Assembly (NCBI GenBank): GCA_009840165.1
Contig: VXOG01000006.1
Coordinates: forward strand, 1-32,470
Direction of reading: 5' to 3'
From: Chloroflexota bacterium
GTDB taxonomy: Bacteria; Chloroflexota; Dehalococcoidia; Lucifugimonadales; UBA3495
Length of the DNA: 32,470 nt
A model generated the notes under the pieces. The model was given only the letters and a program-made list of their open reading frames with translations, was not told where the DNA came from and did no database searches. Made by a program: the position numbers and the translations under genes. Positions 22,863 through 31,467 of the stretch are shown piece by piece; positions within the stretch are counted from its first letter, which is position 1; each line of letters begins with the position of its first letter.

Positions 22863-23701
22863 CCGATTACCAGCCCTTCCTGCATTGCATGGCGGAGGGA
22901 TTCCGTAGCGCCCAGGTGGTAGTAGTGCTCAAAGGTGGCAATTTCGTAGCCAGCAAACCAGTCAAACAGCCGGTCGTTGCGCCGGAATCGATTTTCCACC
23001 CACATTGAGTACAGGAACCGACATGGCGCGTCTTTGAGCGCTTGCGCCAGCTCGTAGCCATCCTGGTCGCTCCAAGTATTGTAATAGTCGGTGTAGCGGC
23101 CGGAATAGGGCGGGTCGGCGTAGATGAAATCGCGCTCATCAACTTCGCCAAGTACCACACGCCAGTCAGCGCAAACGAACTCCCAATCACGGCCCCGCAT
23201 CGCACCGCTGGCCCACTGCACCTGGTTGCAGATTTTCGTGATGTAGGCCGGGCGGAATCGTTCCGGCTTCTTGCAGAATGGTGTGTTGAACTGGCCGCGC
23301 TGATTGAATCGCATCAGGCCGTTGAAGCAGGCTCGACTTACGAACAAAAAGTCCAGTGGATCACCGTCGTTGTTGAAACGTTCCCGAATGCGATAGTAGT
23401 GGTCAGCGCCTTCAACTCTCAGTTGCTCTCCTTCTCGTTGCAGAAACTGCTCGACCCGCGCTGCGGTTACCCGCCCATTTTGCAATGCCCGGTAGAAGTT
23501 GATGATGGGTACGCAGGAGTCCGCAACCAGAGCGCGCTGCGGCCTGATGTTCAGCAAAACCGCTCCAGACCCCAGAAACGGTTCTACCCAGCGCCCCGGC
23601 CCATCCCAAGTGATATGGCCGGCGATGAAGGGCGTCAGCTTGGTCTTGATGCCCTGGGTTTTAATTGGTGGCGCTTTCGGTTTCAGGATATCGTTGAGCA
23701 T
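22859..23701 (-). CDS. M.EcoRV-like adenine-N6 DNA methyltransferase
   Basis: The 280-residue protein is of the Dam/M.EcoRV class: the AdoMet-binding WVEPFLGSGAVLLN and the catalytic FIYADPPYSGRYTDYYNTW (DPPY) are present. Blocks PPIKTQGIKTKLTPF, YYRIRERFNNDGDPLDFLF, RACFNGLMRFNQRGQFNTPFCKKPERF and AYITKICNQV are near-identical in layout to M.EcoRV, and the family protein starts with the same PPIK lead-in. The ATG at 23701 is chosen for that match; a frame to 23764 is longer but has no homology. There is no clear Shine-Dalgarno. It would protect the host by methylating the sequence the partner nuclease cuts. Confidence 0.93.
   Translation of the reverse strand: MLNDILKPKAPPIKTQGIKTKLTPFIAGHITWDGPGRWVEPFLGSGAVLLNIRPQRALVADSCVPIINFYRALQNGRVTAARVEQFLQREGEQLRVEGADHYYRIRERFNNDGDPLDFLFVSRACFNGLMRFNQRGQFNTPFCKKPERFRPAYITKICNQVQWASGAMRGRDWEFVCADWRVVLGEVDERDFIYADPPYSGRYTDYYNTWSDQDGYELAQALKDAPCRFLYSMWVENRFRRNDRLFDWFAGYEIATFEHYYHLGATESLRHAMQEGLVIG
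23687..23692. other. GATATC site inside codons 4-5 of the methyltransferase gene
   Basis: GATATC, the EcoRV recognition sequence, lies at the start of the methyltransferase gene (Asp-Ile of MLNDILKP). It is the only copy I noticed when reading for it in the window; the scan was by eye. Confidence 0.7.
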
Positions 23702-23854
23702 GGAACATTTATCGCAGCGTTTTCTTTGCCATTGTGGTATGGCAAGGCCGCAACATCCTAACAAGTGTTCGTTTCAGAAGTCAACAGCGCAGCTGCGGCA
23801 CGAGGGACGATAGCGGTAGTACAATGCCAGCATCTCCATAGGTTGGACTGACTC

Positions 23855-24892
23855 ATGACTGCCCCGGATTCGAGCTCGGAGCCGAATACTTTTGCATCCC
23901 CCGTTGCCCTGGCCATGGACTGGGGCGGCACCTGGGCGCGCGCTGCCGTCATTGATCGCGCGGGGCGGATACTCTGGCAGGACCGGATCGCCAACCGGCC
24001 CGACGCGCTACAGGACGAATTGGCCGCATCGGCCGGCGCTCTGCTCCGCCAGGCCAAATACAACGCCTTTGGCCATCCCATCGCTGGCGCCGGAATCGCT
24101 CTGGCCGGTTCAATTGACGCTGACACCAACATGCTGCTGTCATCGCCCAACCTGCCCGCGCTCAACGGCGTAACGTTGCCCGATCTCTGGCAACCCATGC
24201 TGGACGTGCCCGTGTGGGTAGGCAACGACGCCAACCTGGCCGCCCTGGGCGAATGCTACTACGGGGCGGGGCGTCCCGCTGCTCCACGGGACCGTCCGGC
24301 CCGCACCCTGGTGTTCGTAACTTTCAGCACCGGCGTCGGTGCCGGTGTCGTTGATGGCGGCGAGATGTTCATCGGAGCCGCCGGGGCCGCCGCCGAGGTG
24401 GGCCACATGACCATCGACTGCCGCGCCGACGCTCCGGCCTGCGCCTGCGGCAACAGCGGATGCCTGGAAGCCCTGGCCTCCGGCACCGCCATCGGACGCG
24501 CCGCTCAGGCCCGGCTGGGCGACGCGACCCCGGGTGCGCCGCTGCAACTGGCCTACGAAGCCAACGCCGTCATTACCGGTGAGGACGTATTCAACGCCGC
24601 AGAGCGCGGCGACTCGGTGGCTGTTGAGGTGGTCAACGACGCCGTCGCCGCCATCATCGTGGGCATGGGCAACGTCCTCAACCTGTTCAACCCCGACGTG
24701 GTAGTCCTGGGCGGCGGCGTGACCCAGGGTCTGCTGCAACTGGACCTGCTGGGGCGCATCGAGGACGGTATGCGCCGCCGCGCCATGAGTTCCGGCCACC
24801 GGCAGTTTCGCCTGGCTCCGGCAACCCTGGGCGACAGCCAGGGGCTGGTGGGAGCAGCCAGCCTCGTCTGGTCCAAAACCGAGCGAGTCTAA
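23855..24892 (+). CDS. ROK-family sugar kinase (glucokinase-like)
   Basis: The 345-residue protein has the ROK signatures: phosphate-binding ALAMDWGGTWARAAVID (Asp22 and GGT), GIALAGSIDADTNML, VPVWVGNDANLAALGE with the catalytic Asp, GTGVGAGVV-type loop (STGVGAGVVDGGEM), AAEVGHMTI, and the Zn-binding CACGNSGCLEALASG. The C-terminal part has NLFNPDVVVLGGGV. ROK proteins are cytoplasmic glucokinases, other sugar kinases or repressors; this one lacks an N-terminal DNA-binding domain, so it is a kinase. Which sugar it uses cannot be told from the sequence. It is divergent from the R-M operon and stands alone. Confidence 0.93.
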   Translation: MTAPDSSSEPNTFASPVALAMDWGGTWARAAVIDRAGRILWQDRIANRPDALQDELAASAGALLRQAKYNAFGHPIAGAGIALAGSIDADTNMLLSSPNLPALNGVTLPDLWQPMLDVPVWVGNDANLAALGECYYGAGRPAAPRDRPARTLVFVTFSTGVGAGVVDGGEMFIGAAGAAAEVGHMTIDCRADAPACACGNSGCLEALASGTAIGRAAQARLGDATPGAPLQLAYEANAVITGEDVFNAAERGDSVAVEVVNDAVAAIIVGMGNVLNLFNPDVVVLGGGVTQGLLQLDLLGRIEDGMRRRAMSSGHRQFRLAPATLGDSQGLVGAASLVWSKTERV

Positions 24893-24894
24893 CC

Positions 24895-24946
24895 CCCTCT
24901 CCCTTGATGGGAGAGGGTCGGAGCCTGCCCCGTACTCGATACGGGG
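24895..24946. repeat. Composite repeat: CCCTCTCCC hairpin plus CCCCGTA-ctcga-TACGGGG hairpin
   Basis: CCCTCTCCC-TTGAT-GGGAGAGGG (24895-24917) is followed by CCCCGTACTCGATACGGGG (24928-24946). The first is the family of 5537-5648 and the second is the inner hairpin of 6056-6108. It follows the ROK gene closely and may act as a bidirectional transcript end. Confidence 0.7.
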
Positions 24947-24978
24947 GTGAAGGTGGGATTCTCGCGAGATACGGCGCC

Positions 24979-25764
24979 TTAAACGATGTACCGCCCGCCC
25001 ACCACGTTCATCCGGTCGCCAGTGATGTAGGACGACTCGTCGCTGGCGTAGAACAGGCACGCGTTGGCGATGTCCTGCACCGTGCCCTGCCGCCCCATCG
25101 GAATGGAGCTCAGGTGCTGTGCGGAGTTCCGTTCCACTTCCTGGAACTCCGGATACCATTCCGGGTGCGCCCGGAAGGTGTCCGTAGAACCGGGATTCAC
25201 CAGGTTGGCCCGCACGCCTTGCCCCGCGTATTCGGCGGCCACGGCGCGAATCAGGCCCAACAACCCCGTCTTGGCGGTGGTCACCACGGCGGTTTCCGGC
25301 CGCCCGGTGATCGCAGCCTGCCCGCCCAGCGCGATGATGCTACCGGAACCCTGCTCAAGCATCCCCGGCAGCACGGCCCGCATCAGGTAGAACGATGCGT
25401 GCAGGTTGGTGGCAATCACGTCCTGCCATTCCTCCACCGACACTTCCAGCAGCGGCTTGTGGGGGCGCACCGCCACGTTGCTCACCAGCACGTCCACCGT
25501 GCCCAGGGCCTCGATGCCCTCGGCCGCCATCGCCGACACGCGGTCGGGGTCGGACACGTCACCGATGACAATGTGGGTTTTGACACCCAGCTCCCGGCAT
25601 TCGGCGGCCACTGACTCCAGTTCTTGCGCCGACTGCCGCGTGTTGAGAATCAGGTCCGCCCCCTCGCGAGCAAAGGTGCGGGCAATCTCGGCGCCAATGT
25701 TCCTACTGGCGCCGGTAATCAGAGCGGTTTTGTTTTCCAAACGCATTTTCCAGTTCTTCTCCAT
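24979..25764 (-). CDS. SDR-family protein lacking catalytic Ser and Tyr
   Basis: The 261-residue protein has the SDR Rossmann fold: nucleotide-binding TGASRNIGAEIA (16-27), DVSDPDRV, DVLVSNVAVRPHKPLLE and the helix NLHASFYLMRAVLPGM. The C-terminus (ANACLFYASDESSYITGDRMNVVGGRYIV) is also typical. The active site differs: where SDRs have Ser-Ser and YxxxK, this protein reads IIALGGQAAI and VVTTAK, so the Ser and Tyr are Gly and Val while the Lys remains. It may be a binding protein or a reductase with another proton donor. ATG 25764 has AAGGA 6 bases upstream; ATG 25746 (MRLENK) is an alternative. It follows two tiny membrane-protein genes with no gap. Confidence 0.88.
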   Translation of the reverse strand: MEKNWKMRLENKTALITGASRNIGAEIARTFAREGADLILNTRQSAQELESVAAECRELGVKTHIVIGDVSDPDRVSAMAAEGIEALGTVDVLVSNVAVRPHKPLLEVSVEEWQDVIATNLHASFYLMRAVLPGMLEQGSGSIIALGGQAAITGRPETAVVTTAKTGLLGLIRAVAAEYAGQGVRANLVNPGSTDTFRAHPEWYPEFQEVERNSAQHLSSIPMGRQGTVQDIANACLFYASDESSYITGDRMNVVGGRYIV

Positions 25765-25983
25765 TCATTTCCTTGGCCACCTACGATGCAGCGTCCATAT
25801 AATCAGCCCCACTCCGGCGCTGCTGATGGTAATGAATGCTGCCAAAACATAGAGAACGCCCAGTAAGTCAATGTTTATCTCAATGCGGGCGGCAATTACT
25901 ACCAGAAGCGACAAAGCCAATGCAGCCGTAACCAAGCTAATTGTGGCCAACACCGCCTTGCCGACGAGTGAGTAAAACTCCAT
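25765..25983 (-). CDS. Small two-helix membrane protein A
   Basis: The 72-residue protein MEFYSLVGKAVLATISLVTAALALSLL has two hydrophobic segments (about 8-32 and 40-64) and a positively charged C-terminus RRWPRK. I do not recognise the family. It is the second gene of a three-gene minus-strand unit: its start overlaps the stop of the preceding small protein gene (TGATG) and its own stop abuts the start of the SDR gene. The tight packing suggests co-translation and possibly a shared function at the membrane. Confidence 0.7.
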   Translation of the reverse strand: MEFYSLVGKAVLATISLVTAALALSLLVVIAARIEINIDLLGVLYVLAAFITISSAGVGLIIWTLHRRWPRK

Positions 25984-26195
25984 CAGCCGCGGCTGAAATC
26001 AGTAGTAAAGATCAGAACTATGCCCGACACCGATCCGACAAGTCCTCCCAAGCCAGCAACCGAACCGCCGACAACTGAAGTCACCGGCGACCAACTGGGC
26101 ATCACAAATTCCCCTGCCATGACAGCAAGCATACCGATGAAGAACACGACCAGCGACAAGATGAAGATACGATCCCACATAACGCTACCTCTCAT
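25983..26195 (-). CDS. Small two-helix membrane protein B
   Basis: The 70-residue protein MRGSVMWDRIFILSLVVFFIGMLAVM has two hydrophobic segments (about 10-30 and 40-62), a glycine-rich second one (VVGGSVAGLGGLVGSVSGIVLIF), and ends TTDFSRG. The ATG at 26195 has AAAGG 4 bases upstream; ATG 26180 (MWDRIF) has a better-spaced GAGAGGT and may be the true start. It is the first gene of the unit with the second small membrane protein and the SDR. The function is unknown. Confidence 0.65.
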   Translation of the reverse strand: MRGSVMWDRIFILSLVVFFIGMLAVMAGEFVMPSWSPVTSVVGGSVAGLGGLVGSVSGIVLIFTTDFSRG

Positions 26196-26240
26196 GCACC
26201 TTTACGAATAGCATGGTATGTGCGCCAATGTGTGCTTGTC

Positions 26241-26275
26241 AAAAAGCCCGGGGCCGACATCCGCCGCCCCGGGCT
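26241..26275 (-). terminator. Rho-independent terminator of the Opp ATPase genes
   Basis: On the minus strand AGCCCGGGGC, an 11-base loop and GCCCCGGGCT form a perfect 10-bp stem, directly followed by TTTT. It lies 27 bases after the stop of the OppF-like gene. Confidence 0.88.
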
Positions 26276-26301
26276 GCATAAACGGCAATGTGTCGGCGGC
26301 G

Positions 26302-27342
26302 TCAGTAAGCGCCGTACCCCGGCACGTTGATGCACGCCGCAATGTGGTTCGGCAGCACCTCCCGCGCCTCCGGAAGCACCCGCATGCAGTCGTCCGTCGC
26401 CAGCGGGCAGCGGGGGTGGAACACGCAGCCACTGGGCGGATTCAACGGGCTGGGCACCTCGCCCGACAGGATGATGCGTTCGCGCTGCGCGTCCAGCACC
26501 GGGTCGGGAATCGGCACCGCCGACAGCAACGCCCGGGTGTAGGGATGCTGCGGGTTCTCATAGATGGCGTTCCGGTCAGCAATCTCGACAATCTTGCCCA
26601 GGTACATCACCGCCACCCGGTCGCTGATGTGTCGCACCACTGACAGGTCGTGCGCGATGAACAGATAGGTCAGGTCGTACCGCTCTTGCAGGTCTTCCAG
26701 CAGGTTGATGATCTGCGCCTGGATGGACACGTCCAGCGCCGACACGGGCTCGTCGCACACGATGAACGACGGGTCAACCGACAGGGCGCGCGCCACACCG
26801 ATGCGTTGGCGCTGTCCGCCGCTGAACTCGTGAGGGAATCGGTCGGCCATGTATGGGTTCAGGCCCACGTTGTTCAGAAGCTCGGCCACACGTTCGCGGT
26901 ACTCCCGCTTGTTGTTGACCAGCCCATGCACCGCCAACGGCTCGCCGATGATGTTGCCGGCGGTCATGCGCGGGTTCAGGGAGCTGTACGGGTCCTGGAA
27001 GATGATCTGCATCTGCCGCCGCATCGCCCGCATCTGATTGGTGCGCGCGTTGGCGATCTCGGTGCCGTCGAACCAGATCTCCCCGTCGGTGGGCTTGTAG
27101 AGGCGCAGGATACACCGGCCCGTGGTAGTCTTTCCACAGCCCGACTCACCCACCAAACCCAGCGTCTCGCCGCGCAGCACCGTGAAGTCCACGCCGTCAA
27201 TAGCTTTGATGTGGGCCACCGCCCGCTGGAACAGGATTCCCGACGTCACGGGAAAGTGCATTTTGAGGCCACGAACTTCCAGCAGCACGTCCCCATGGCC
27301 CGGCTGCGTCTGGGCGGTCTGCGGCATTTCGGCAGTCGTCAT
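26302..27342 (-). CDS. OppF/DppF-type ABC transporter ATPase
   Basis: The 346-residue cytoplasmic ATPase has Walker [11 protein letters not shown] (about 65), Q-loop [16 protein letters not shown], signature [15 protein letters not shown], Walker [15 protein letters not shown] and H-loop FIAHDLS. The C-terminal oligopeptide-family extension carries LSAVPIPDP and a Cys-containing block, [18 protein letters not shown], thought to bind a Fe-S cluster or metal. This is the OppF half of a peptide, or sometimes nickel or glycoside, importer. The OppD partner is upstream on the same strand. No permease or binding-protein genes are in the window, so the substrate cannot be told. A clear terminator follows. 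Confidence 0.93.
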   Translation of the reverse strand: MTTAEMPQTAQTQPGHGDVLLEVRGLKMHFPVTSGILFQRAVAHIKAIDGVDFTVLRGETLGLVGESGCGKTTTGRCILRLYKPTDGEIWFDGTEIANARTNQMRAMRRQMQIIFQDPYSSLNPRMTAGNIIGEPLAVHGLVNNKREYRERVAELLNNVGLNPYMADRFPHEFSGGQRQRIGVARALSVDPSFIVCDEPVSALDVSIQAQIINLLEDLQERYDLTYLFIAHDLSVVRHISDRVAVMYLGKIVEIADRNAIYENPQHPYTRALLSAVPIPDPVLDAQRERIILSGEVPSPLNPPSGCVFHPRCPLATDDCMRVLPEAREVLPNHIAACINVPGYGAY

Positions 27343-27409
27343 CGTGAAACTCCTCTTGGAGTGGTGGCGGCAGTTTCTTTACCGGGCAAATTATACGATA
27401 ACCTATCGT

Positions 27410-27437
27410 GTAGGGGCGAATAATTATTCGCCCCTAC
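27410..27437. repeat. 28-bp perfect palindrome, copy B
   Basis: Identical to 6122-6149 (arms GTAGGGGCG and CGCCCCTAC around AATAATTATT). It lies between the two ABC ATPase genes, with a further small hairpin ACGATA-acc-TATCGT at 27395-27409. Confidence 0.85.
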
Positions 27438-27462
27438 CGTGCGCTCACCGTCTTGATTATCG

Positions 27463-28506
<1,044 letters not shown>

Positions 28507-28634
28507 GGCAACGCTCCTTCCTCTAGTTGGCGAGCGTGCAGCCGCACACCCGCGCTATGTTAGCGGCGTGAAATTGATGCGGACAAATTACCATACGCCG
28601 CATGGTACGGCAAGACGACCAGCAACTGGGAAAG

Positions 28635-28985
28635 TTACTGGTACATGATGCGGAAAATGCTCTCCAGAATTTCCTCAAGTTCACCACCCGACATCACGCC
28701 AATCAAATCCCCCATGCGCTGTGCAGATACCGTTCGGATATGCTCCGTCAAAACCCACGAGGGCGTGTTCGGCATAGCAACCGTCCGGATCTGCACAGCA
28801 GTTGCCCGCCCACGATTAGATTCGGAAGAACCTATCAACGCTACGATAACTAACTGCGATGCAGCATTGAAACGGTCGTTGCTCAATATGAGCGCGGGGC
28901 GTCGATTCCCCTGTTCATGCCCTACTACTCTATTGGCAGGCTCTATGTCCACCCATCTTATTTCGCCCCTCAGTAACTGGGCCAT
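28635..28985 (-). CDS. MazF/PemK-type toxin (endoribonuclease)
   Basis: The 116-residue protein has the MazF fold: LLRGEIRWVDIEPANRVVGHEQGNRRPALILSNDRFN with the RP-x-LI and SN blocks, a TEHIRTVSAQRM block near 80-91 (conserved in the family as the dimer/active-site strand), and a C-terminal helix LEEILESIFRIM. MazF proteins cleave RNA at short sequences. Its start overlaps the end of the upstream gene by 16 bases, as is usual for antitoxin-toxin pairs, although the upstream gene is not a MazE-type protein. Its region is less GC-rich than its neighbours. Confidence 0.9.
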   Translation of the reverse strand: MAQLLRGEIRWVDIEPANRVVGHEQGNRRPALILSNDRFNAASQLVIVALIGSSESNRGRATAVQIRTVAMPNTPSWVLTEHIRTVSAQRMGDLIGVMSGGELEEILESIFRIMYQ

Positions 28986-29428
28986 GCCCCGACATCCTCA
29001 GCCAGACCCGCTTCCGCAAGTTCAATCCCTTCTGCTATCTGTTCCGGAGTCAGCGACCAATCAGCAACGGGAGCTTTCTGAAGTTTGCGTTTCATTTTGT
29101 CGAAAGCCACCGCAATCTCTGCGGTACCCGCTTGATGATGCCTCAACTTCGTGATCTCACCATCCCTCAACCGTCGCAAAGCCGCTCTCTGTTCCGCGTG
29201 GTTATCTCCGAACCGCTTAATAAGCGCTTCAGCATCCGCAATTGTGACTTCCCTTGCCACCACCGCTGTCCAGATCTCACGGTCTCCCTTGAGCCGAATT
29301 CTATTGGCTTGCTTAACTGCCCTGTCGGAGCAATTCACATACCGCACAGCCTCTTCCTGAGAAAAACCGTCAGCTCTCAGGAGAGCCCCGAATACGGCCC
29401 AACTTGATTCATCCCAAACCGCAGGCAT
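28970..29428 (-). CDS. Putative antitoxin with ParB/HTH-like repeats, partner of MazF
   Basis: The 152-residue protein starts MPAVWDESSWAVFGALL. It contains DGFSQEEAVRYVNCSDRAVKQANRIRLKGD, a helix-turn-helix-like stretch, then EVTIADAEALIKRFGDNHAEQRAALRRLRDGEITKL, which resembles the ParB/KorB-type helical core (xLTxxxAExLxxxxxx...Q..A...). A helical C-terminus reads SLTPEQIAEGIELAEAGLAEDVGAWP. It could both repress its own operon and bind MazF. ATG 29428 is chosen because GAGGGAAG lies 5 bases upstream; a longer frame to 29473 begins with TTG. The family is not identified with certainty. It is about twice as long as a typical MazE. Confidence 0.7.
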   Translation of the reverse strand: MPAVWDESSWAVFGALLRADGFSQEEAVRYVNCSDRAVKQANRIRLKGDREIWTAVVAREVTIADAEALIKRFGDNHAEQRAALRRLRDGEITKLRHHQAGTAEIAVAFDKMKRKLQKAPVADWSLTPEQIAEGIELAEAGLAEDVGAWPSY

Positions 29429-29543
29429 ACTTCCCTCGTTCGTCGATAGGCGTGGCCAAATCTTCTCCTTCAAATGGATTATACTCCCTTACCGATAAAC
29501 TCACGGTTTATCGCTCGGATTTCGGGCGATGGCTGTTGATGGC

Positions 29544-29571
29544 AAAAGGGGCAACCGAAATGGCTGCCCCT
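29544..29571 (-). terminator. Terminator of the UGSC selenoprotein gene
   Basis: On the minus strand AGGGGCA-gCC-atttc-GGt-TGCCCCT forms a 9-bp stem with one mismatch, followed by TTTTGCC. It is 30 bases after the gene's stop. Confidence 0.75.
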
Positions 29572-29600
29572 CCACATTACTGCAACGATGCCTCGGCTCG

Positions 29601-31322
29601 CTACCCAACGTCCTCCACCGGCACCGTCGCAATGCCATACGTCCCGTAGAAGAAGTTGGCGTAGTGGGTGGAGCCGCCGGTAACCCACAGCAGGTACTGG
29701 TCCGGATCCTCCAGCGCGGGAATCGTCGCGTCAGGGTCGTCGGCAAGGTGCTGCAACTCGGGATGCGCCAGCCACTTGCCGTTCTCGTCCGTCGGGACGC
29801 CGTTGCGGATGGCGTCCTGCACCGACGCGCGGCAGCGCTCGTGCAGCCATTCCTGCGCGTCCCGCTTGCTGAAACCGGCGTTGTGTAGAATTACCGCACG
29901 CGACGGGCTGAGCATGATGGGATGGTACGGCCCCTGGAAGGGCACCCGCTGGTTGGTGTGCCCAACCTGCGCCGTCTGCCGACCCTTGATCCAGGCTCCG
30001 CCGCCGGCGTGCCGGTAGAACATCATGGACGCGATGTTGTTCAGCGTGTCCAGGTGGTTCTTCGAGGCGTTGTCCAGCACGTCCGTCGGCCCGGTTACCG
30101 TCACCACCGTTACCGCGCTTTCGTCGGCACGGAAACCCTTGTCCACGTGATACGGCTGCCACGGGCTGACTTCCTCGTTCTCGGCGATGCACATGCCGAA
30201 CTTGGTGGGCAGCCCGATGAAGTTGGGGTCGCCCGCGCCCGCCTTGCAGTAACCGATGTTGATCAGGCACAACCGCAGCGCGCGCCCGATGGCGGTGTTG
30301 GCCTTGTTGACCACGCCCGGCCCCATGGCCGACGTGCCGTAGTTGATGCCCGCCCGGTCGGCAATCGGACCGTTCACCAGGATCAGCGGCGCCTCGGTAT
30401 GGCCGGAGACCTGCATGTCCCGGTGGTTGCTCTCCGGCTGCGCGATGCACTCGATGGCGGCCAGCAGGATCGGGAACTGCTCGGGACTGCAACCGGCCAT
30501 GACGGCGTTGATGGCGATCTTTTCCACGGTGGCCAAGCCGAACCCAGGCTCCATGACCATCACCACGTCCTGCGGGGCGCGGCGGGTGCCCTTCAGCATC
30601 GCCTCCACCAACTCGGGCGTGGGCGGAACCACGGGCATCCCGTCGCTCCAGTCCCTCTCCTCCATGAAGCGGTTGACGGCGTCAATGCCCCACGGCGATT
30701 CGTCCAGCGTCACCGTGAACACGTCGGTCTCGCTGTGGCCGTTGGTCATGCTCGTGAGGTCCGCCGTGGTGGACATCCGGGTCAGTCCCAGGATGATGTT
30801 GTCGATCTGCTCATCCACCATACTGTGGATGTAATCGGACTGCTGCCCGGTGCAGGCGTGGGGAATCGTGACGAACGCCGTCGCCGGCTGCCCCCAGCCA
30901 TCCACACAAGACTGCCACGCCCGGGCGAAACTGCGCGCGGCGATACCGACGGCGGGAATCCCTGCCTTCTCCATCGCTACCATGTCGTGGGCAAGCCACG
31001 ACGTGCAGCCCCCTCAATGCGCCGCCGCCCCCACCATCGCGTCAACCTCGTTGGCGATGATGGCCGCCTCCGCCTCGTCGATATGGACGCCGCGACTGAG
31101 CGCCGGACGGCCATCGCGTCGGGGGCCGCCGTAGCTCTCAAACTTCACGCCGGAGTAGCGTCGGGCGATGTGCTCGGCCACCCGATCCACCGCCACGCCG
31201 GCGCCGCCGGTCATGTTGTCGTACAGGCCGATGGTCTTGCCCTCCAGCGTCTCCAGGCGCGGAGCCGGCGGAACTTTGAAATCCACCCGCGCGGCGGCGG
31301 GCGACATGATTCGCAACTGCAT
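29601..31322 (-). CDS. UGSC-family selenoprotein with in-frame TGA (Sec103)
   Basis: One 573-codon gene is read through an in-frame TGA at codon 103 (bases 31016-31014). The N-terminal 170 residues form the UGSC-type domain: LEGKTIGLYDNMTGGAGVAVD, VDAMVGAAAH-Sec-GGC-TSWLAHDMVAMEKAGIPAVGIAARSF. The motif Sec-Gly-Gly-Cys resembles a redox pair. From about 200 onward a second domain of about 370 residues follows (SPWGIDAVNRFMEERDWSDGMPVVPPTPELVEAMLKG, INAVMAGCSPEQFPILLAAI, VTVTGPTDVLDNASKNHL); I cannot name it. Homology on both sides of the TGA is continuous in one frame, and a SECIS-like hairpin follows. The start ATG 31322 has AGGGG about 13 bases upstream. If the TGA were a stop, only 102 residues would be made. 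The function is unknown. Confidence 0.85.
30981..31016 (-). promoter_or_regulatory. Bacterial SECIS-like hairpin following the TGA codon
   Basis: In the mRNA the UGA (31016-31014) is followed after 11 bases by GUCGUGG-CUUGC-CCACGAC, a perfect 7-bp stem (30984-31002) with a 5-base loop; two more pairs form beyond a C-A mismatch. UGA-to-loop distance is about 18 bases, within the range known for bacterial SECIS elements. If the top G-C pair opens, the loop begins with G, which is the usual rule. Confidence 0.75.
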
Positions 31323-31467
31323 AATCGTTTCATCCCCTGCTGAGTTTCGCCGATTCTGGCACGTATTCCCCCACTTGGCAACCGGGCGATGACACTTCCG
31401 CCTATCTTGCGTCCGCGCCGGCGCAACTGTTAATATCGCCGAAACTTATAAGGGATGCGAGAGCGAG

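Noticed and set aside
22137-23854. Control (C) protein gene for the R-M system
   Set aside because: No small helix-turn-helix frame with its own ribosome-binding site was seen near the operon; the gap to the ROK gene is too short.
28589-28607. Palindrome TACCAT-acgccgc-ATGGTA between mazF and oppD as a terminator
   Set aside because: The stem is only 6 bp and no U-run follows, so I could not support it as a terminator.
31014-31016. TGA taken as an ordinary stop, leaving a 102-codon gene and a separate 460-codon gene
   Set aside because: Both parts are in one frame, the second would lack a plausible start at the motif, and the UGSC motif spans the TGA. A plain nonsense mutation is less likely because of the hairpin, but cannot be fully excluded without sel genes.
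29922-31343. Plus-strand frame of 473 codons over the selenoprotein gene
   Set aside because: It is antisense to a gene with continuous family homology and a SECIS-like hairpin; its own translation is Arg/His/Gly-rich without recognisable domains.
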